Assembly: GCF_040958695.1 (NCBI RefSeq)
Contig: NZ_CP162599.1
Span: 1,522,001 to 1,586,000, forward strand
Direction: 5' to 3'
Source of the DNA: Ornithinibacillus sp. 4-3
GTDB taxonomy: Bacteria > Bacillota > Bacilli > Bacillales > Amphibacillaceae
DNA length: 64,000 nucleotides
The notes beneath the pieces were generated by a model. It worked only from the letters and a program-made list of their open reading frames with translations, did not search any database and was not told the DNA's origin. Shown here piece after piece: positions 9,091 to 19,267 of the stretch. The translations under genes and the position numbers were made by a program. Every line of letters starts with the position of its first letter. Positions within the stretch are counted from its first letter, which is position 1.

Positions 9091-9489
9091 AGATAGTGAT
9101 ATAATTATGAATCATCATAGTATATACTTAGAAGAGTACGTCTATTTGTATGGAATTAAGAAATGATTACAAATCAACAAAGTATAGATGATGAATGAGC
9201 GGCTTGCTTAAGGAATGTGTTCTGCTTTTCCTATAGTCTGAACCCACAGCTTCCTCGGTTGTTATATTTCTTCTGCTAGTGTAGCTCAATGATAAATATT
9301 AATAATAAAATATACATAATAAGCTGGTAGTAGAAGATAGTCGAATCTTAAAATAAAATCAGATATGGAAATAATGTTGCTTGAACAGTGATTGACTGCG
9401 ACAGATATCTTTATGGCAAGAATTTATTTTTTGAAAGAGAAAATGTTTTCTACACCAAATAGACTTAATTTATTAGTCGGAGGCAAATG
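9091..9489. other. Non-coding interval before uppS
   Basis: About 400 bases with no convincing gene. It holds an AT-rich stretch and a somewhat GC-richer patch near 9195-9270 that I could not relate to the other repeats. The uppS promoter must lie here unless transcription reads through the frr terminator; no box pair stood out. Confidence 0.4.
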
Positions 9490-10248
9490 ATGTCAATGAA
9501 ACTTCCTTTTTTTAAAAGTAAACAACCAGAACAAAATGATTTGGAATTAATTAATGTACCGAATCATGTTGCCATTATCATGGATGGCAATGGTCGTTGG
9601 GCCAAAAAGAGAGGTCTCCCACGAATTGCCGGCCATAAGGAAGGTATGAGTGTTGTCCGAAAGATAACAAGGGTTGCCTCAAATTTAAATATAAAAATAT
9701 TAACCTTATATGCTTTTTCAACAGAAAATTGGAAAAGACCGAAATCAGAAGTTGATTTTTTAATGAAATTACCAATTGATTTCTTGGATATTTATTTACC
9801 AGAAATGATAGAAAATAATGTCCGAATAGAAACAATCGGTGATTTTGATACTTTACCAAAATCGACTAAAGAAGCAATTCAACATGCAAAGGATAGAACA
9901 AAGGATAATGATGGATTGCTCTTAAATTTTGCTTTAAATTATGGTAGTAGAACAGAAATATTACGTGCTATTAAGCATATTGTAAGTGATGTAAGTGAAA
10001 AAGATTTACCCGTAGATGAATTGGATGAGCAATTCTTTGCAAAATATCTATATACGGAAGGATTATGTGACCCTGACTTACTAATTCGCACAAGTGGAGA
10101 ACAAAGATTAAGTAACTTCTTACTCTGGCAATTAGCATATACAGAATTTTGGTTTACAGATGTATATTGGCCAGAGTTTACTGAAGGCATCTTTAAAGAA
10201 GCTTTACTTGATTATCAAAACAGAAAGAGAAGATACGGGGGTATTTAG
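9490..10248 (+). CDS. uppS: Undecaprenyl diphosphate synthase (isoprenyl transferase)
   Basis: About 252 residues, the cis-prenyltransferase that makes the lipid carrier for peptidoglycan and wall polymers. Signatures: IIMDGNGRWAKKRGLPRIAG with the catalytic Asp, and the C-terminal RTSGEQRLSNFLLWQLAYTE segment. Three ATGs lie at 9487, 9490 and 9496; GGAGG (9479-9483) is best spaced for 9490. The next gene, cdsA, starts 12 bases after the stop, so the two are co-transcribed. Confidence 0.96.
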   Translation: MSMKLPFFKSKQPEQNDLELINVPNHVAIIMDGNGRWAKKRGLPRIAGHKEGMSVVRKITRVASNLNIKILTLYAFSTENWKRPKSEVDFLMKLPIDFLDIYLPEMIENNVRIETIGDFDTLPKSTKEAIQHAKDRTKDNDGLLLNFALNYGSRTEILRAIKHIVSDVSEKDLPVDELDEQFFAKYLYTEGLCDPDLLIRTSGEQRLSNFLLWQLAYTEFWFTDVYWPEFTEGIFKEALLDYQNRKRRYGGI

Positions 10249-10260
10249 GGTGATACATAC

Positions 10261-11055
10261 ATGAAACAACGAATTATAACAGCTATATTTGCAATGATTA
10301 TTTTTGTACCTTTTGTACTTTATGGTAAATGGCCATTCACGTTATTTATCTATTTTTTAGCAACTGTTGGTTTGATGGAACTTATTCGTATGAATAAAGG
10401 TATAAAAGAAAATGGAATTTTTCCGATTATTTTATCTGTTTTATTTATGTGGTTTCTTTTATTACCTGAAGACACATCAATCCATGTAGAACAATGGTTG
10501 ACAAAAATAGATGCAGTTATCTTATTTGTCATGTTATTATTAGCATATACAGTACTTTCGAAAAACAAATTTACATTTGAACATGCAGGTTTTATTTTAA
10601 TAACAACACTTTATATTAGTATGGGCTTTTATTTTCTAAATGTAACAAGAGGAGAAGGTCTTAACTTTGTTTTATTTGTTCTATTCTTAATCTGGTCAAC
10701 AGATACAGGTGCTTATTTTACTGGAAGAGCATTTGGGAAACATAAGCTATGGCCAGTTATTAGTCCAAACAAGACGATAGAAGGAGCTATTGGTGGAATT
10801 GTTTCTGCATTGGCTGTAGGAATTGTCTTTCATCTGGTCTATCCATTTACCATTTCACTTGGTGTATTATGTCTTGTGATTGTTACTATCTCTATTGTTG
10901 CACAAATTGGTGATTTAGTTGCTTCAGCATATAAGAGACATTTCCAAGTAAAAGATTCTGGTAAATTACTTCCTGGTCATGGTGGGATTCTAGATCGGTT
11001 GGATAGTTTGTTATTTGTAGTTCCATTCTTGTATTTAATTCATTTTATTTCATAA
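10261..11055 (+). CDS. cdsA: Phosphatidate cytidylyltransferase (CDP-diglyceride synthase)
   Basis: 264 residues with about seven to eight hydrophobic helices. It makes CDP-diacylglycerol from phosphatidate and CTP in the membrane. The C-terminal family signature is complete (SAYKRHFQVKDSGKLLPGHG followed by GILDRLD). In B. subtilis the next gene is dxr; here 129 non-coding bases follow and then rasP, with no trace of dxr. Confidence 0.96.
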   Translation: MKQRIITAIFAMIIFVPFVLYGKWPFTLFIYFLATVGLMELIRMNKGIKENGIFPIILSVLFMWFLLLPEDTSIHVEQWLTKIDAVILFVMLLLAYTVLSKNKFTFEHAGFILITTLYISMGFYFLNVTRGEGLNFVLFVLFLIWSTDTGAYFTGRAFGKHKLWPVISPNKTIEGAIGGIVSALAVGIVFHLVYPFTISLGVLCLVIVTISIVAQIGDLVASAYKRHFQVKDSGKLLPGHGGILDRLDSLLFVVPFLYLIHFIS

Positions 11056-11184
11056 TATATAAGGAATAAGATGAACGTTTGAAAAATAAAGTGAAGTGTT
11101 GTAGCTTTTCTTTCTTCTACAAATATTTAGATGGGCTATTAACGTAAAGAAAAGATAAATATCAAGAAAAGAAAGGTGCTCTTA

Positions 11185-12444
11185 ATGAATACGATAATTG
11201 CCTTTATTTTTATGTTTGGATTATTGGTGTTTGTTCATGAATTTGGCCATTTAATTTTAGCAAAGCGCACAGGAATGCTAGCTAGAGAATTTGCGATTGG
11301 ATTTGGACCGAAAATATTTTCATTTACTAAGAACGAAACACTTTATACGATTCGTCTTCTACCATTAGGTGGTTATGTAAGAGTAGCAGGTGAAGATCCA
11401 GAGATTATTGAATTAAAACCAGGTCACCATGTTGGTTTAGAATTCGATGAGAATGGAAAAGTAGCAAAAATTATTGTAAATAATAAATCAAAACATCCTA
11501 ATGCTCGAATTATCGAAATAGAAAAAGTCGATTTGAATCATGAATTAATGATTGAAGGATATGAGATTGATGAGCCTTCAGAATTATTACGTTTTGAAGT
11601 AAAACGTGACGCATTTTTTGTAATGGATGAAACAGAAACACAAATTGCTCCATATGATCGTCAGTTTGCTTCGAAATCAGTTGGACAAAGAGCAGCTCAG
11701 CTCTTTGCTGGACCATTCATGAACTTTTTATTAGCGATTGTGATTTTTATTATTTTAGGTGTCGCTTATGGGGTACCTTCAGAACAAGCTATTATTGGTG
11801 AAGTGGTAGATGATAGCCCTGCAGCAGAAGCAGGCTTCCAATCAGGGGATAAAGTTATCCAAATAGATGACCAAGCAATTACGACATGGGAAGAATTTAC
11901 GACCATTGTAAGAGAAAGTCCAGAAGAAGAATTGCAAATGACTGTAGAACGAGATGGCCAGCAAGAGAATTTGCTTGTTATACCACAAGCAGAAACAGCA
12001 GAGAATATTACTTTTGGTCAAGTAGGTGTTCAATTAGCATTTGAAAAATCATTATGGAAGTCTTTAACAAATGGTGTTTCACAAACATATGAAACGACAA
12101 AGCTTATTTTAACTAATTTATTTATGTTAGTGACTGGTCAGCTGTCTATCGAAATGTTATCTGGTCCAGTAGGAATCTATGATGTGACAGATCAGGTTGT
12201 TCAAACAGGATTGCATAATTTCTTGATGTGGACAGCAATGTTAAGTATTAACTTAGGAATTATCAATTTAATTCCACTTCCTGCACTTGATGGTGGTAGA
12301 TTACTTTTCATTGGAATTGAAGCAGTTAGAGGAAAACCTATTGATCCGCAAAAAGAAGGAATGGTTCACTTCTTTGGATTTGCTTTATTGATGCTTTTAA
12401 TGATTATTGTGACATGGAACGATATCCAAAGACTATTTTTATAA
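11185..12444 (+). CDS. rasP: Site-2 metalloprotease RasP/RseP family
   Basis: 419 residues, membrane-embedded zinc protease that performs the intramembrane step of regulated proteolysis (anti-sigma factors and cell-division or signal-peptide remnants in Bacillus). HEFGH at residues 18-22 is the zinc site and the third ligand lies in the C-terminal LIPLPALDGGR motif. A PDZ domain sits in between (~190-280; GEVVDDSPAAEAGFQSGDKV). ATG 11185 follows GAAAGGTG; a GTG at 11176 is inside that site. Followed by a hairpin terminator. Confidence 0.95.
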   Translation: MNTIIAFIFMFGLLVFVHEFGHLILAKRTGMLAREFAIGFGPKIFSFTKNETLYTIRLLPLGGYVRVAGEDPEIIELKPGHHVGLEFDENGKVAKIIVNNKSKHPNARIIEIEKVDLNHELMIEGYEIDEPSELLRFEVKRDAFFVMDETETQIAPYDRQFASKSVGQRAAQLFAGPFMNFLLAIVIFIILGVAYGVPSEQAIIGEVVDDSPAAEAGFQSGDKVIQIDDQAITTWEEFTTIVRESPEEELQMTVERDGQQENLLVIPQAETAENITFGQVGVQLAFEKSLWKSLTNGVSQTYETTKLILTNLFMLVTGQLSIEMLSGPVGIYDVTDQVVQTGLHNFLMWTAMLSINLGIINLIPLPALDGGRLLFIGIEAVRGKPIDPQKEGMVHFFGFALLMLLMIIVTWNDIQRLFL

Positions 12445-12460
12445 GAAATAACTAAGACAA

Positions 12461-12502
12461 TGAAGCTTCTGATGGATTTCCATGTAGAAGCTTCACTCTT
12501 TC
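12461..12502 (+). terminator. Rho-independent terminator after rasP
   Basis: TGAAGCTTCT (12461-12470) pairs exactly with AGAAGCTTCA (12486-12495), then CTCTTTCT. The proS gene that commonly follows rasP is absent. Confidence 0.75.
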
Positions 12503-12539
12503 TATGAAGAAAAATAAATGCACAGAGGGAGGACTTGAG

Positions 12540-15500
12540 ATGGACATTTCAGGAAAAGAGAAAATGCTCCTGCTCTTACAACAAATTCAGTTACCTGATG
12601 AGATGGTTAATGCTCATTTTCTAGAAAGTTCGATAAAAAAGGTGGAAATTTTTAAGCAGACCAAGACATGGCATTTTCATATTCATGTTGGTCAACTATT
12701 ACCAATAAATGTGCTAGAAGTATTCCGTAATCAATTAGCACAGTCCTTTCAACATATTGCTTCTACAGAAGTTACAATTTCTGCTGAGGATAATCAATGT
12801 TCGGAAGATTTGCTCCTTGATTATTGGAAATTCTTTATTCAGCAAACACAGTTATTACCAGCACATAAAGAATTACTCAACGGACAACTCCCACAAATCA
12901 CAAATCAAAAAATAACTATTTCTGCTAGAAATGGTGCAGAAGGAAGTTCATTAAAACGAAACCTACAAGAGAGCTTCCATGTTTTCTGTACGAAGAATGG
13001 AATTCCTACATATACAGTGGACGTGGAAATTAAAGCAAATGAAGCAGATGTACAGGAGTTCCGTAAACAGCAGGCAGAAGAGGATAGAAAACTTGCGTTC
13101 GAAATGGTACAAAATCAACAAAATAGAGAAGAACAGAAGAATAAGATGGAAGCTGAGAAACCATTAGCAATTGGTTATCCAATTAAAGATGATCCGATAA
13201 GGATGGAAGAAATATTAGAGGAAGAGCAACGAATTACTGTGCAAGGTTATATATTTGCAGTAGAAGAACGGAAGCTTCGTTCAGGACGTACATTATTAAT
13301 TGTAAAAGCTACTGACTACACAGATTCATTAGAAATTAAAATGTTCTCACGAAATGATGATGATGTTAAAATCTTTTCACAAGTGAAAAAGGGTATTTGG
13401 GTAAGGGCAAGAGGAAAGATTCAAACAGATATGTATTCTAATGAGTTAGCAATGATGGCTTCAGATATGGAAGAAGTAAGAGTACCAACTCGTCAGGATT
13501 TAGCAGAGGAAAAACGCGTGGAGCTACATGCACATACAACAATGAGTCAGTTGGATGCAGTTGTTTCACCTGGTAGACTTATTGAACAAGCTGCAAAATG
13601 GGGACATAAGGCAATTGCGATTACAGATCATTCGGGTGTACAAGGATTCCCAGAAGCGTTTTCTGCTAGCAAAAAAAATAATATTAAAGTACTTTATGGA
13701 TTAGAAGCCAACTTGGTTGATGATGGGGTTCCAATCGCTTACAATGAAGCACATTTGGAACTAGATGAAGGTACCTATGTGGTGTTCGACGTAGAAACAA
13801 CGGGTCTCTCTGCAGTATATGACACCATTATTGAGTTAGCAGCTGTTAAAATTTATAAAGGAGAGATCATTGATCGTTTTGAATCCTTTGCTAATCCACA
13901 TCGAGCCTTATCAGATGTTATCATTGATATTACTGGTATTACAGATGATATGTTAGTGGATGCGCCTGAAGTAGATAAAGTTTTAACTGACTTTAGAAAC
14001 TGGATGGGAGATGCGGTTTTAGTTGCACATAATGCTACTTTCGATATTGGATTTTTAAATGAAGGCTTTCGTAAATTAGATTATGAGAAGATTAGCAATC
14101 CGATAATTGATACGCTTGAGTTATCTCGCTTCTTACTACCTGATCTAGGAAACCATCGTTTAAATACATTATGTAAATATTATGATATCGAATTAACTCA
14201 GCATCACCGAGCAATCTATGATGCTGAGGCTACAGGTTATTTGACTTGGAAATTGATTAGAGAGCTAATAAAACTTGATATTACACATCATGATCAGTTA
14301 AATCAGCATATGGGCGAAGGAAATGCTTATCAGCGCTCTAGACCATATCATTGTATACTACTTGCTCAAACGCAAGAAGGAATGAAAAACTTATATAAAA
14401 TTGTGTCTCAGTCACATATCGATTATTTCTACCGAGTCCCAAGAGTACCAAGATCTTTACTAAACAAACTTCGTGAAGGAATTCTAGTAGGTTCTGGATG
14501 TGATCAAGGAGAAGTATTTGAAACAATGATGCAGAAGTCTGTTGACGAGGCAGAAAATGTAGCTTCATTTTATGATTATATTGAAGTACATCCACCTGCC
14601 AATTATTCACATCTTATTGAGCGAGGACTTGTACAAAATGAAGCACAGCTCTTTGATATCATTAAGAAATTAATTGATCTAGGAAAACGTCTAGATAAAA
14701 AAGTAGTTGCTACAGGGAATGTCCATTATATCGACAAGCATGAAAAATTATATCGACAAATATTGATTGCTTCACAGAAGGGTAATCCTTTAAATCGAGT
14801 TACGCTACCAGATACATCATTTCGTACAACAGATGAAATGTTATTAGCCTTTCAATTTCTAGGTCATGACATGGCGCATAAGATCGTAGTGGAGAATTCT
14901 AATGCGATAGCAAATATGATTGAGGATGTCGTACCTATTCAAGATAAGTTATATACACCAGAAATTGAAGGTGCGGAGAATGAAGTTCGTGAATTAACGT
15001 ATTCTATGGCACATCATATATACGGAGAACAATTACCAGAAATTGTCTCGGAGCGAATAGAAAAAGAATTAAGTAGTATATTAGGTCATGGCTTCGGTGT
15101 TATCTACTTAATTTCTCATAAACTAGTGAAAAAATCATTAATGGATGGATACTTAGTAGGGTCACGTGGATCGGTTGGATCTTCACTTGTAGCTACAATG
15201 ATGGAAATTACCGAAGTAAATCCATTACCAGCACATTATGTATGCCCAGAATGTCACTATAATGAATTCATTACAGATGGTTCTTATGCTAGTGGCTTTG
15301 ATTTACCAGATAAAAAATGTCCGCATTGTAACCATGAGCTAGCAAAGGATGGACAAGATATCCCATTTGAAACATTCTTAGGGTTTAAAGGAGATAAAGT
15401 TCCAGATATTGATCTTAACTTCTCTGGAGAGTACCAGACTCATGCACATAACTACACGAAAGAGTTATTTGGTGAAGATTATGTATATCGTGCGGGTACG

Positions 15501-16823
15501 ATTGGTACGATTGCTGAGAAAACAGCCTTTGGTTATGTAAAAGGATATGCATCAGACCATCAGCTTCATATGAAAAATGCAGAAATTGAAAGACTTGTTC
15601 AAGGGTGTACCGGTGTAAAAAGAACAACTGGACAGCATCCAGGGGGGATTATTGTTGTCCCTGATAATATGGAAATCTATGACTTTACACCAATTCAGTT
15701 TCCAGCAGATGATCGAAAAAGTGAATGGCGTACCACTCATTTCGACTTTCACTCGATTGATAGTAATTTATTAAAACTGGATATACTTGGACACGATGAT
15801 CCAACCGTAATTCGTATGCTACAAGATTTAAGTGGATTAGATCCACAGAAGTTAGCTATAGATGATGAAAAAGTAATGAGTATATTTTCAAGTACAGAAG
15901 CATTAGGAGTGACCTCAGAGCAGATTGATTGTAAAACAGGTACACTCGGAGTTCCAGAGTTTGGTACATCTTTTGTACGACAAATGCTAGAAGAAACAAA
16001 ACCAAAAACCTTCGCTGAATTGGTAATCATCTCTGGATTATCACATGGTACAGATGTTTGGCTAGGTAATGCACAAAACTTGATTAATGACGGAATTTGT
16101 CAATTACCAGAGGTTATCGGTTGTCGTGATGATATTATGGTTTATTTAATGCATCAAGGCCTAGAAGCATCTTTAGCTTTCACCATTATGGAATCTGTCC
16201 GTAAAGGAAAAGGATTACAGGATGAATGGATCGTAGAAATGAAGAAACAGCAGGTACCAGATTGGTATATCGATTCCTGTCAGAAAATCAAATACATGTT
16301 TCCAAAAGCACATGCTACTGCATATGTTTTAATGGCAGTGCGTATAGCTTATTTTAAAGTACACCATCCAATTCTCTTTTATGCAGCGTATTTTTCTATT
16401 CGTGCAGACGACTTTGAATTAGATGTGATGGTAAAAGGTTCAAATGCCATCCGCAAACGAATGGAAGAAATTAAGGCAAAAGGTAATGATGCAACAACAA
16501 AAGAGAAGAACTTATTAACAGTATTAAACGTATCACTAGAAATGTGGGAACGAGGAATTAAATTCGAAAAGGTAGACTTATATAAATCAAGTGCAACAGA
16601 TTTTATTATTGAAGGAGATTCACTTATTCCACCATTTAGTGCAGTAGAAGGACTGGGGGTCAATGCGGCACACAATATCGTGAAAGTCCGTGAAGATGGC
16701 GAATTTTTATCAAAAGAAGATTTACGTGAACGAAGCAGAATCTCCAATACAGTGCTTGAATATTTAGACCAACACGGATGTTTAGAAGGAATGGCTGAGA
16801 AGAATCAATTATCATTATTTTAG
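12540..16823 (+). CDS. polC: DNA polymerase III alpha subunit, PolC type
   Basis: 1427 residues, the replicative polymerase of low-GC Gram-positives with built-in proofreading. Order: N-terminal domains, an OB fold (~225-315), a PHP domain (VELHAHTTMSQLDAVVSPGR ~325), a DnaQ-like exonuclease inserted in it (FDVETTG ~415, HNATFD, HRAIYDAEA), a four-Cys zinc segment (CPEC...CPHC ~900-930), and the polymerase core with PDIDLNFSGE near 953-962. ATG 12540 follows GAGGGAGGA at 12525-12533; the frame extends 12 codons upstream without a ribosome binding site. No defect seen. Confidence 0.98.
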   Translation: MDISGKEKMLLLLQQIQLPDEMVNAHFLESSIKKVEIFKQTKTWHFHIHVGQLLPINVLEVFRNQLAQSFQHIASTEVTISAEDNQCSEDLLLDYWKFFIQQTQLLPAHKELLNGQLPQITNQKITISARNGAEGSSLKRNLQESFHVFCTKNGIPTYTVDVEIKANEADVQEFRKQQAEEDRKLAFEMVQNQQNREEQKNKMEAEKPLAIGYPIKDDPIRMEEILEEEQRITVQGYIFAVEERKLRSGRTLLIVKATDYTDSLEIKMFSRNDDDVKIFSQVKKGIWVRARGKIQTDMYSNELAMMASDMEEVRVPTRQDLAEEKRVELHAHTTMSQLDAVVSPGRLIEQAAKWGHKAIAITDHSGVQGFPEAFSASKKNNIKVLYGLEANLVDDGVPIAYNEAHLELDEGTYVVFDVETTGLSAVYDTIIELAAVKIYKGEIIDRFESFANPHRALSDVIIDITGITDDMLVDAPEVDKVLTDFRNWMGDAVLVAHNATFDIGFLNEGFRKLDYEKISNPIIDTLELSRFLLPDLGNHRLNTLCKYYDIELTQHHRAIYDAEATGYLTWKLIRELIKLDITHHDQLNQHMGEGNAYQRSRPYHCILLAQTQEGMKNLYKIVSQSHIDYFYRVPRVPRSLLNKLREGILVGSGCDQGEVFETMMQKSVDEAENVASFYDYIEVHPPANYSHLIERGLVQNEAQLFDIIKKLIDLGKRLDKKVVATGNVHYIDKHEKLYRQILIASQKGNPLNRVTLPDTSFRTTDEMLLAFQFLGHDMAHKIVVENSNAIANMIEDVVPIQDKLYTPEIEGAENEVRELTYSMAHHIYGEQLPEIVSERIEKELSSILGHGFGVIYLISHKLVKKSLMDGYLVGSRGSVGSSLVATMMEITEVNPLPAHYVCPECHYNEFITDGSYASGFDLPDKKCPHCNHELAKDGQDIPFETFLGFKGDKVPDIDLNFSGEYQTHAHNYTKELFGEDYVYRAGTIGTIAEKTAFGYVKGYASDHQLHMKNAEIERLVQGCTGVKRTTGQHPGGIIVVPDNMEIYDFTPIQFPADDRKSEWRTTHFDFHSIDSNLLKLDILGHDDPTVIRMLQDLSGLDPQKLAIDDEKVMSIFSSTEALGVTSEQIDCKTGTLGVPEFGTSFVRQMLEETKPKTFAELVIISGLSHGTDVWLGNAQNLINDGICQLPEVIGCRDDIMVYLMHQGLEASLAFTIMESVRKGKGLQDEWIVEMKKQQVPDWYIDSCQKIKYMFPKAHATAYVLMAVRIAYFKVHHPILFYAAYFSIRADDFELDVMVKGSNAIRKRMEEIKAKGNDATTKEKNLLTVLNVSLEMWERGIKFEKVDLYKSSATDFIIEGDSLIPPFSAVEGLGVNAAHNIVKVREDGEFLSKEDLRERSRISNTVLEYLDQHGCLEGMAEKNQLSLF

Positions 16824-16968
16824 ATAGATAATTGGTTCTGGCCACTGTCAGTAGTTGGATTTCCTTGCAACAAAGAAATCTCTATGTTAAACTGTTTTTA
16901 GGTAGTATGTTTGAAATGGTTTAAAGGACTGGAATATCTCTGTTTAATACTTCAATTAGTTTAACTAT

Positions 16969-16998
16969 CCCTTGCCAAGTAATTCGGCAGGGGTTTTA
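16969..16998 (+). terminator. Probable terminator between polC and rimP
   Basis: CCCTTGCC (16969-16976) and GGCAGGGG (16986-16993) form a stem with one mismatch, followed by TTTTATATT. The 259 bases between polC and rimP otherwise hold only the rimP promoter region; no gene was seen. Confidence 0.65.
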
Positions 16999-17082
16999 TA
17001 TTGATTGGATGAAAAAATGTAATGAATGATAGAGTTCCTGTCTATACTAGCTATAATGACAACTGAATAAAGGAGGGCCATT

Positions 17083-17553
17083 GTGAGCAGTAAAATTATT
17101 GAATCAACAAGAGAACTGATTTTGCCAATTATCGAAAATGAAGACTTCGAACTGGTTGATATTGAGTATGTAAAAGAAGGTAAGGACTGGTTTCTGCGAG
17201 TGTTTATTGATAAAGACGGTGGAATTAGCATAGATGAATGTGGTTTTGTTTCTGCGGCATTAAGTGAAAAACTAGATGAAGTAGATTTTATAGAAGGTAA
17301 TTATTATTTAGATGTTTCTTCCCCAGGGGTAGAACGTCCTTTGAAAAATAAAACTGATTTTGAAAAAAATGTCGGTAAAAACGTTTATGTTTCTTTGTAC
17401 GCACCAATTGATAACCAAAAGGAATATGAAGGGGTTTTAAAGCATTTTGATGAAGATGTTGCAACCATTGAATATAAAGATAAAACAAGAAAAAGTACAG
17501 TTGAAATTCCGTATGACAAAATTGCAAAGGCCAGACTTGCCGTAGTTTTATAA
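17083..17553 (+). CDS. rimP: Ribosome maturation factor RimP
   Basis: 156 residues, the YlxS/RimP family needed for 30S subunit maturation. Typical segments: VDIEYVKEGKDWFLRVFIDK and YYLDVSSPGVERPLK. Start is GTG with AGGAGGG 6 bases upstream. First gene of the conserved rimP-nusA-infB operon, 14 bases before nusA. Confidence 0.95.
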   Translation: MSSKIIESTRELILPIIENEDFELVDIEYVKEGKDWFLRVFIDKDGGISIDECGFVSAALSEKLDEVDFIEGNYYLDVSSPGVERPLKNKTDFEKNVGKNVYVSLYAPIDNQKEYEGVLKHFDEDVATIEYKDKTRKSTVEIPYDKIAKARLAVVL

Positions 17554-17567
17554 AAGGGGGAATAGAA

Positions 17568-18665
17568 GTGAGCAATCAATTGTTCGAAGCGATTGATTTT
17601 TTAGAAAAGGAAAAAGGTATTGATAAGGAAGTGCTTTTAGACGCTTTAGAAGCGGCACTTATTTCTGCCTATAAGAAGAATTTTAAGTCAGCATCAAATG
17701 TGAAAGTTGAAATAAATGAAGAAGCAGGCAAGCTTCAAGTGTTCATCTGCAAAACAGTAGTGGAAGAAGTAGAGAACATACAAGAGGAGATTTCTTTAGA
17801 AGAAGCTAGAGAAATTGATCCAAATTACCAGGTTGATGATGTAATTGATGTAGAGATTACTCCGAAAGACTTTGGAAGAATTGCAGCACAAGCAGCAAAA
17901 CAAGTTGTTACACAGCGTGTTAGAGAAGCAGAGCGCGGTGTGATTTTTAGTGAATATGTAGACCGTGAAGAAGAGGTCATGACAGGTATTATTCAGCGTA
18001 AAGATAAGCGATTTATCTACGTAAACTTAGGTAAAATCGAAGCAAAATTAGCAGAAGCTGAACAAATGGCGGCAGATGAATATGAAATTCATGATCGTAT
18101 TAAAGTGTTTGTTACGAAAGTGGAAAACACAAGTAAAGGACCACAAATTTATATTTCACGCTCTCATCCAGGTTTACTTAAACGTTTATTTGAGATGGAA
18201 GTACCAGAAATTTATGATGGTACAGTAGAAATTAAGTCAATTGCTCGTGAAGCAGGAGATCGCTCTAAGATTTCCGTTTATGCAGAAAACCCAGAAATTG
18301 ATCCAGTAGGCTCTTGTGTAGGGCAAGGTGGCCAAAGAGTTCAAGCAATTGTTAATGAACTTAAAGGAGAGAAAATTGATGTTATTGAATGGTCAGAAGA
18401 TCCGGTAACATATGTCTCTAATGCATTAAGCCCTTCAAAAGTAATTTCCGTTATGATTAATGAAGAAGAAAAGTCGACTACAGTAATTGTTCCAGATTAT
18501 CAACTGTCTTTAGCAATTGGAAAGCGTGGACAGAACGCACGCCTAGCAGCTAAGTTAACAGGATGGAAAATTGATATTAAGAGTGAATCTGTTGCGAAAG
18601 AAGAAGGATTACTAGTAGAAAAAGAAGAAGATTTATTAGATGACGACGATCTTTTGTTTGATTAA
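17568..18665 (+). CDS. nusA: Transcription termination/antitermination factor NusA
   Basis: 365 residues, the short Firmicute form without the C-terminal acidic repeats of E. coli. N-terminal RNA polymerase-binding domain (1-125), S1 domain (~135-200), and two KH domains (GSCVGQGGQRVQAIV and LAIGKRGQNARLAAK). An acidic tail ends in DDDDLLFD. The ATG overlaps no other gene; ylxR follows 14 bases after the stop. Confidence 0.97.
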   Translation: MSNQLFEAIDFLEKEKGIDKEVLLDALEAALISAYKKNFKSASNVKVEINEEAGKLQVFICKTVVEEVENIQEEISLEEAREIDPNYQVDDVIDVEITPKDFGRIAAQAAKQVVTQRVREAERGVIFSEYVDREEEVMTGIIQRKDKRFIYVNLGKIEAKLAEAEQMAADEYEIHDRIKVFVTKVENTSKGPQIYISRSHPGLLKRLFEMEVPEIYDGTVEIKSIAREAGDRSKISVYAENPEIDPVGSCVGQGGQRVQAIVNELKGEKIDVIEWSEDPVTYVSNALSPSKVISVMINEEEKSTTVIVPDYQLSLAIGKRGQNARLAAKLTGWKIDIKSESVAKEEGLLVEKEEDLLDDDDLLFD

Positions 18666-18679
18666 TGGAGGAATGCCAA

Positions 18680-18961
18680 ATGGTGAGAAAGAGAAAAGTA
18701 CCTCTTAGAAAATGTATTGTTTCTAATGAAATGAAGACAAAAGAAGAAATGATTCGTATTGTTCGAAGTAAAGAAGGGGAAATCTCTGTTGATTTGTCTG
18801 GTAAAAAAAACGGGCGTGGAGCTTATTTGTCAAGAGATTTAGCAGTTATCGATAAAGCAGAGAAAACGGGGATTTTAAATAAGCAATTTGCAACAAATGT
18901 GGATGCTAGTATTTTCGAAGAGCTTAGAGAAATCATACAGGGTAACGAAAATGAAAAATAA
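18680..18961 (+). CDS. ylxR: YlxR family RNA-binding protein (RnpM)
   Basis: 93 residues. The VPLRKCIVSNEMKTKEEMIR and GRGAYLSR segments are the YlxR signature; B. subtilis RnpM/YlxR binds and modulates RNase P. ATG 18680 follows TGGAGGAA; a second in-frame ATG at 18665 lies within that site and is less likely. The 3' end overlaps ylxQ by 11 bases. Confidence 0.92.
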   Translation: MVRKRKVPLRKCIVSNEMKTKEEMIRIVRSKEGEISVDLSGKKNGRGAYLSRDLAVIDKAEKTGILNKQFATNVDASIFEELREIIQGNENEK

Positions 18962-19247
18962 TTATTTAAATATCATTGGTCTAGCATTTCGAGCTGGAAA
19001 ATGTTCAATCGGCGAAGAAACAATTGTAAAAGACATTCAAAAGCAAAAAGCAAAATTAGTATTAATTGCAAATGACACAGGAGCACAGACGAGAAAGAAA
19101 TTGACGGATAAATGTACTTCTTATCATGTTCCTTATGAAATTGTTGATGATCGTAATACATTATCACATGCTATTGGAAAAACACACAGAGTAGCTATTG
19201 CCATTTTAGATGAAGGATTCGCAAATAAAATAAAGTTGTTACTCTAA
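18951..19247 (+). CDS. ylxQ: L7Ae-family ribosomal-type protein YlxQ
   Basis: 98 residues of the L7Ae/L30e/S12e/Gadd45 fold, likely a kink-turn RNA-binding protein. The [20 protein letters not shown] start and the [15 protein letters not shown] segment are typical. ATG 18951 is preferred: the frame extends 21 codons upstream but that part lies in ylxR and does not resemble the family. Confidence 0.9.
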   Translation: MKNNYLNIIGLAFRAGKCSIGEETIVKDIQKQKAKLVLIANDTGAQTRKKLTDKCTSYHVPYEIVDDRNTLSHAIGKTHRVAIAILDEGFANKIKLLL

Positions 19248-19267
19248 TTAATTACGGGGGTGAACGT

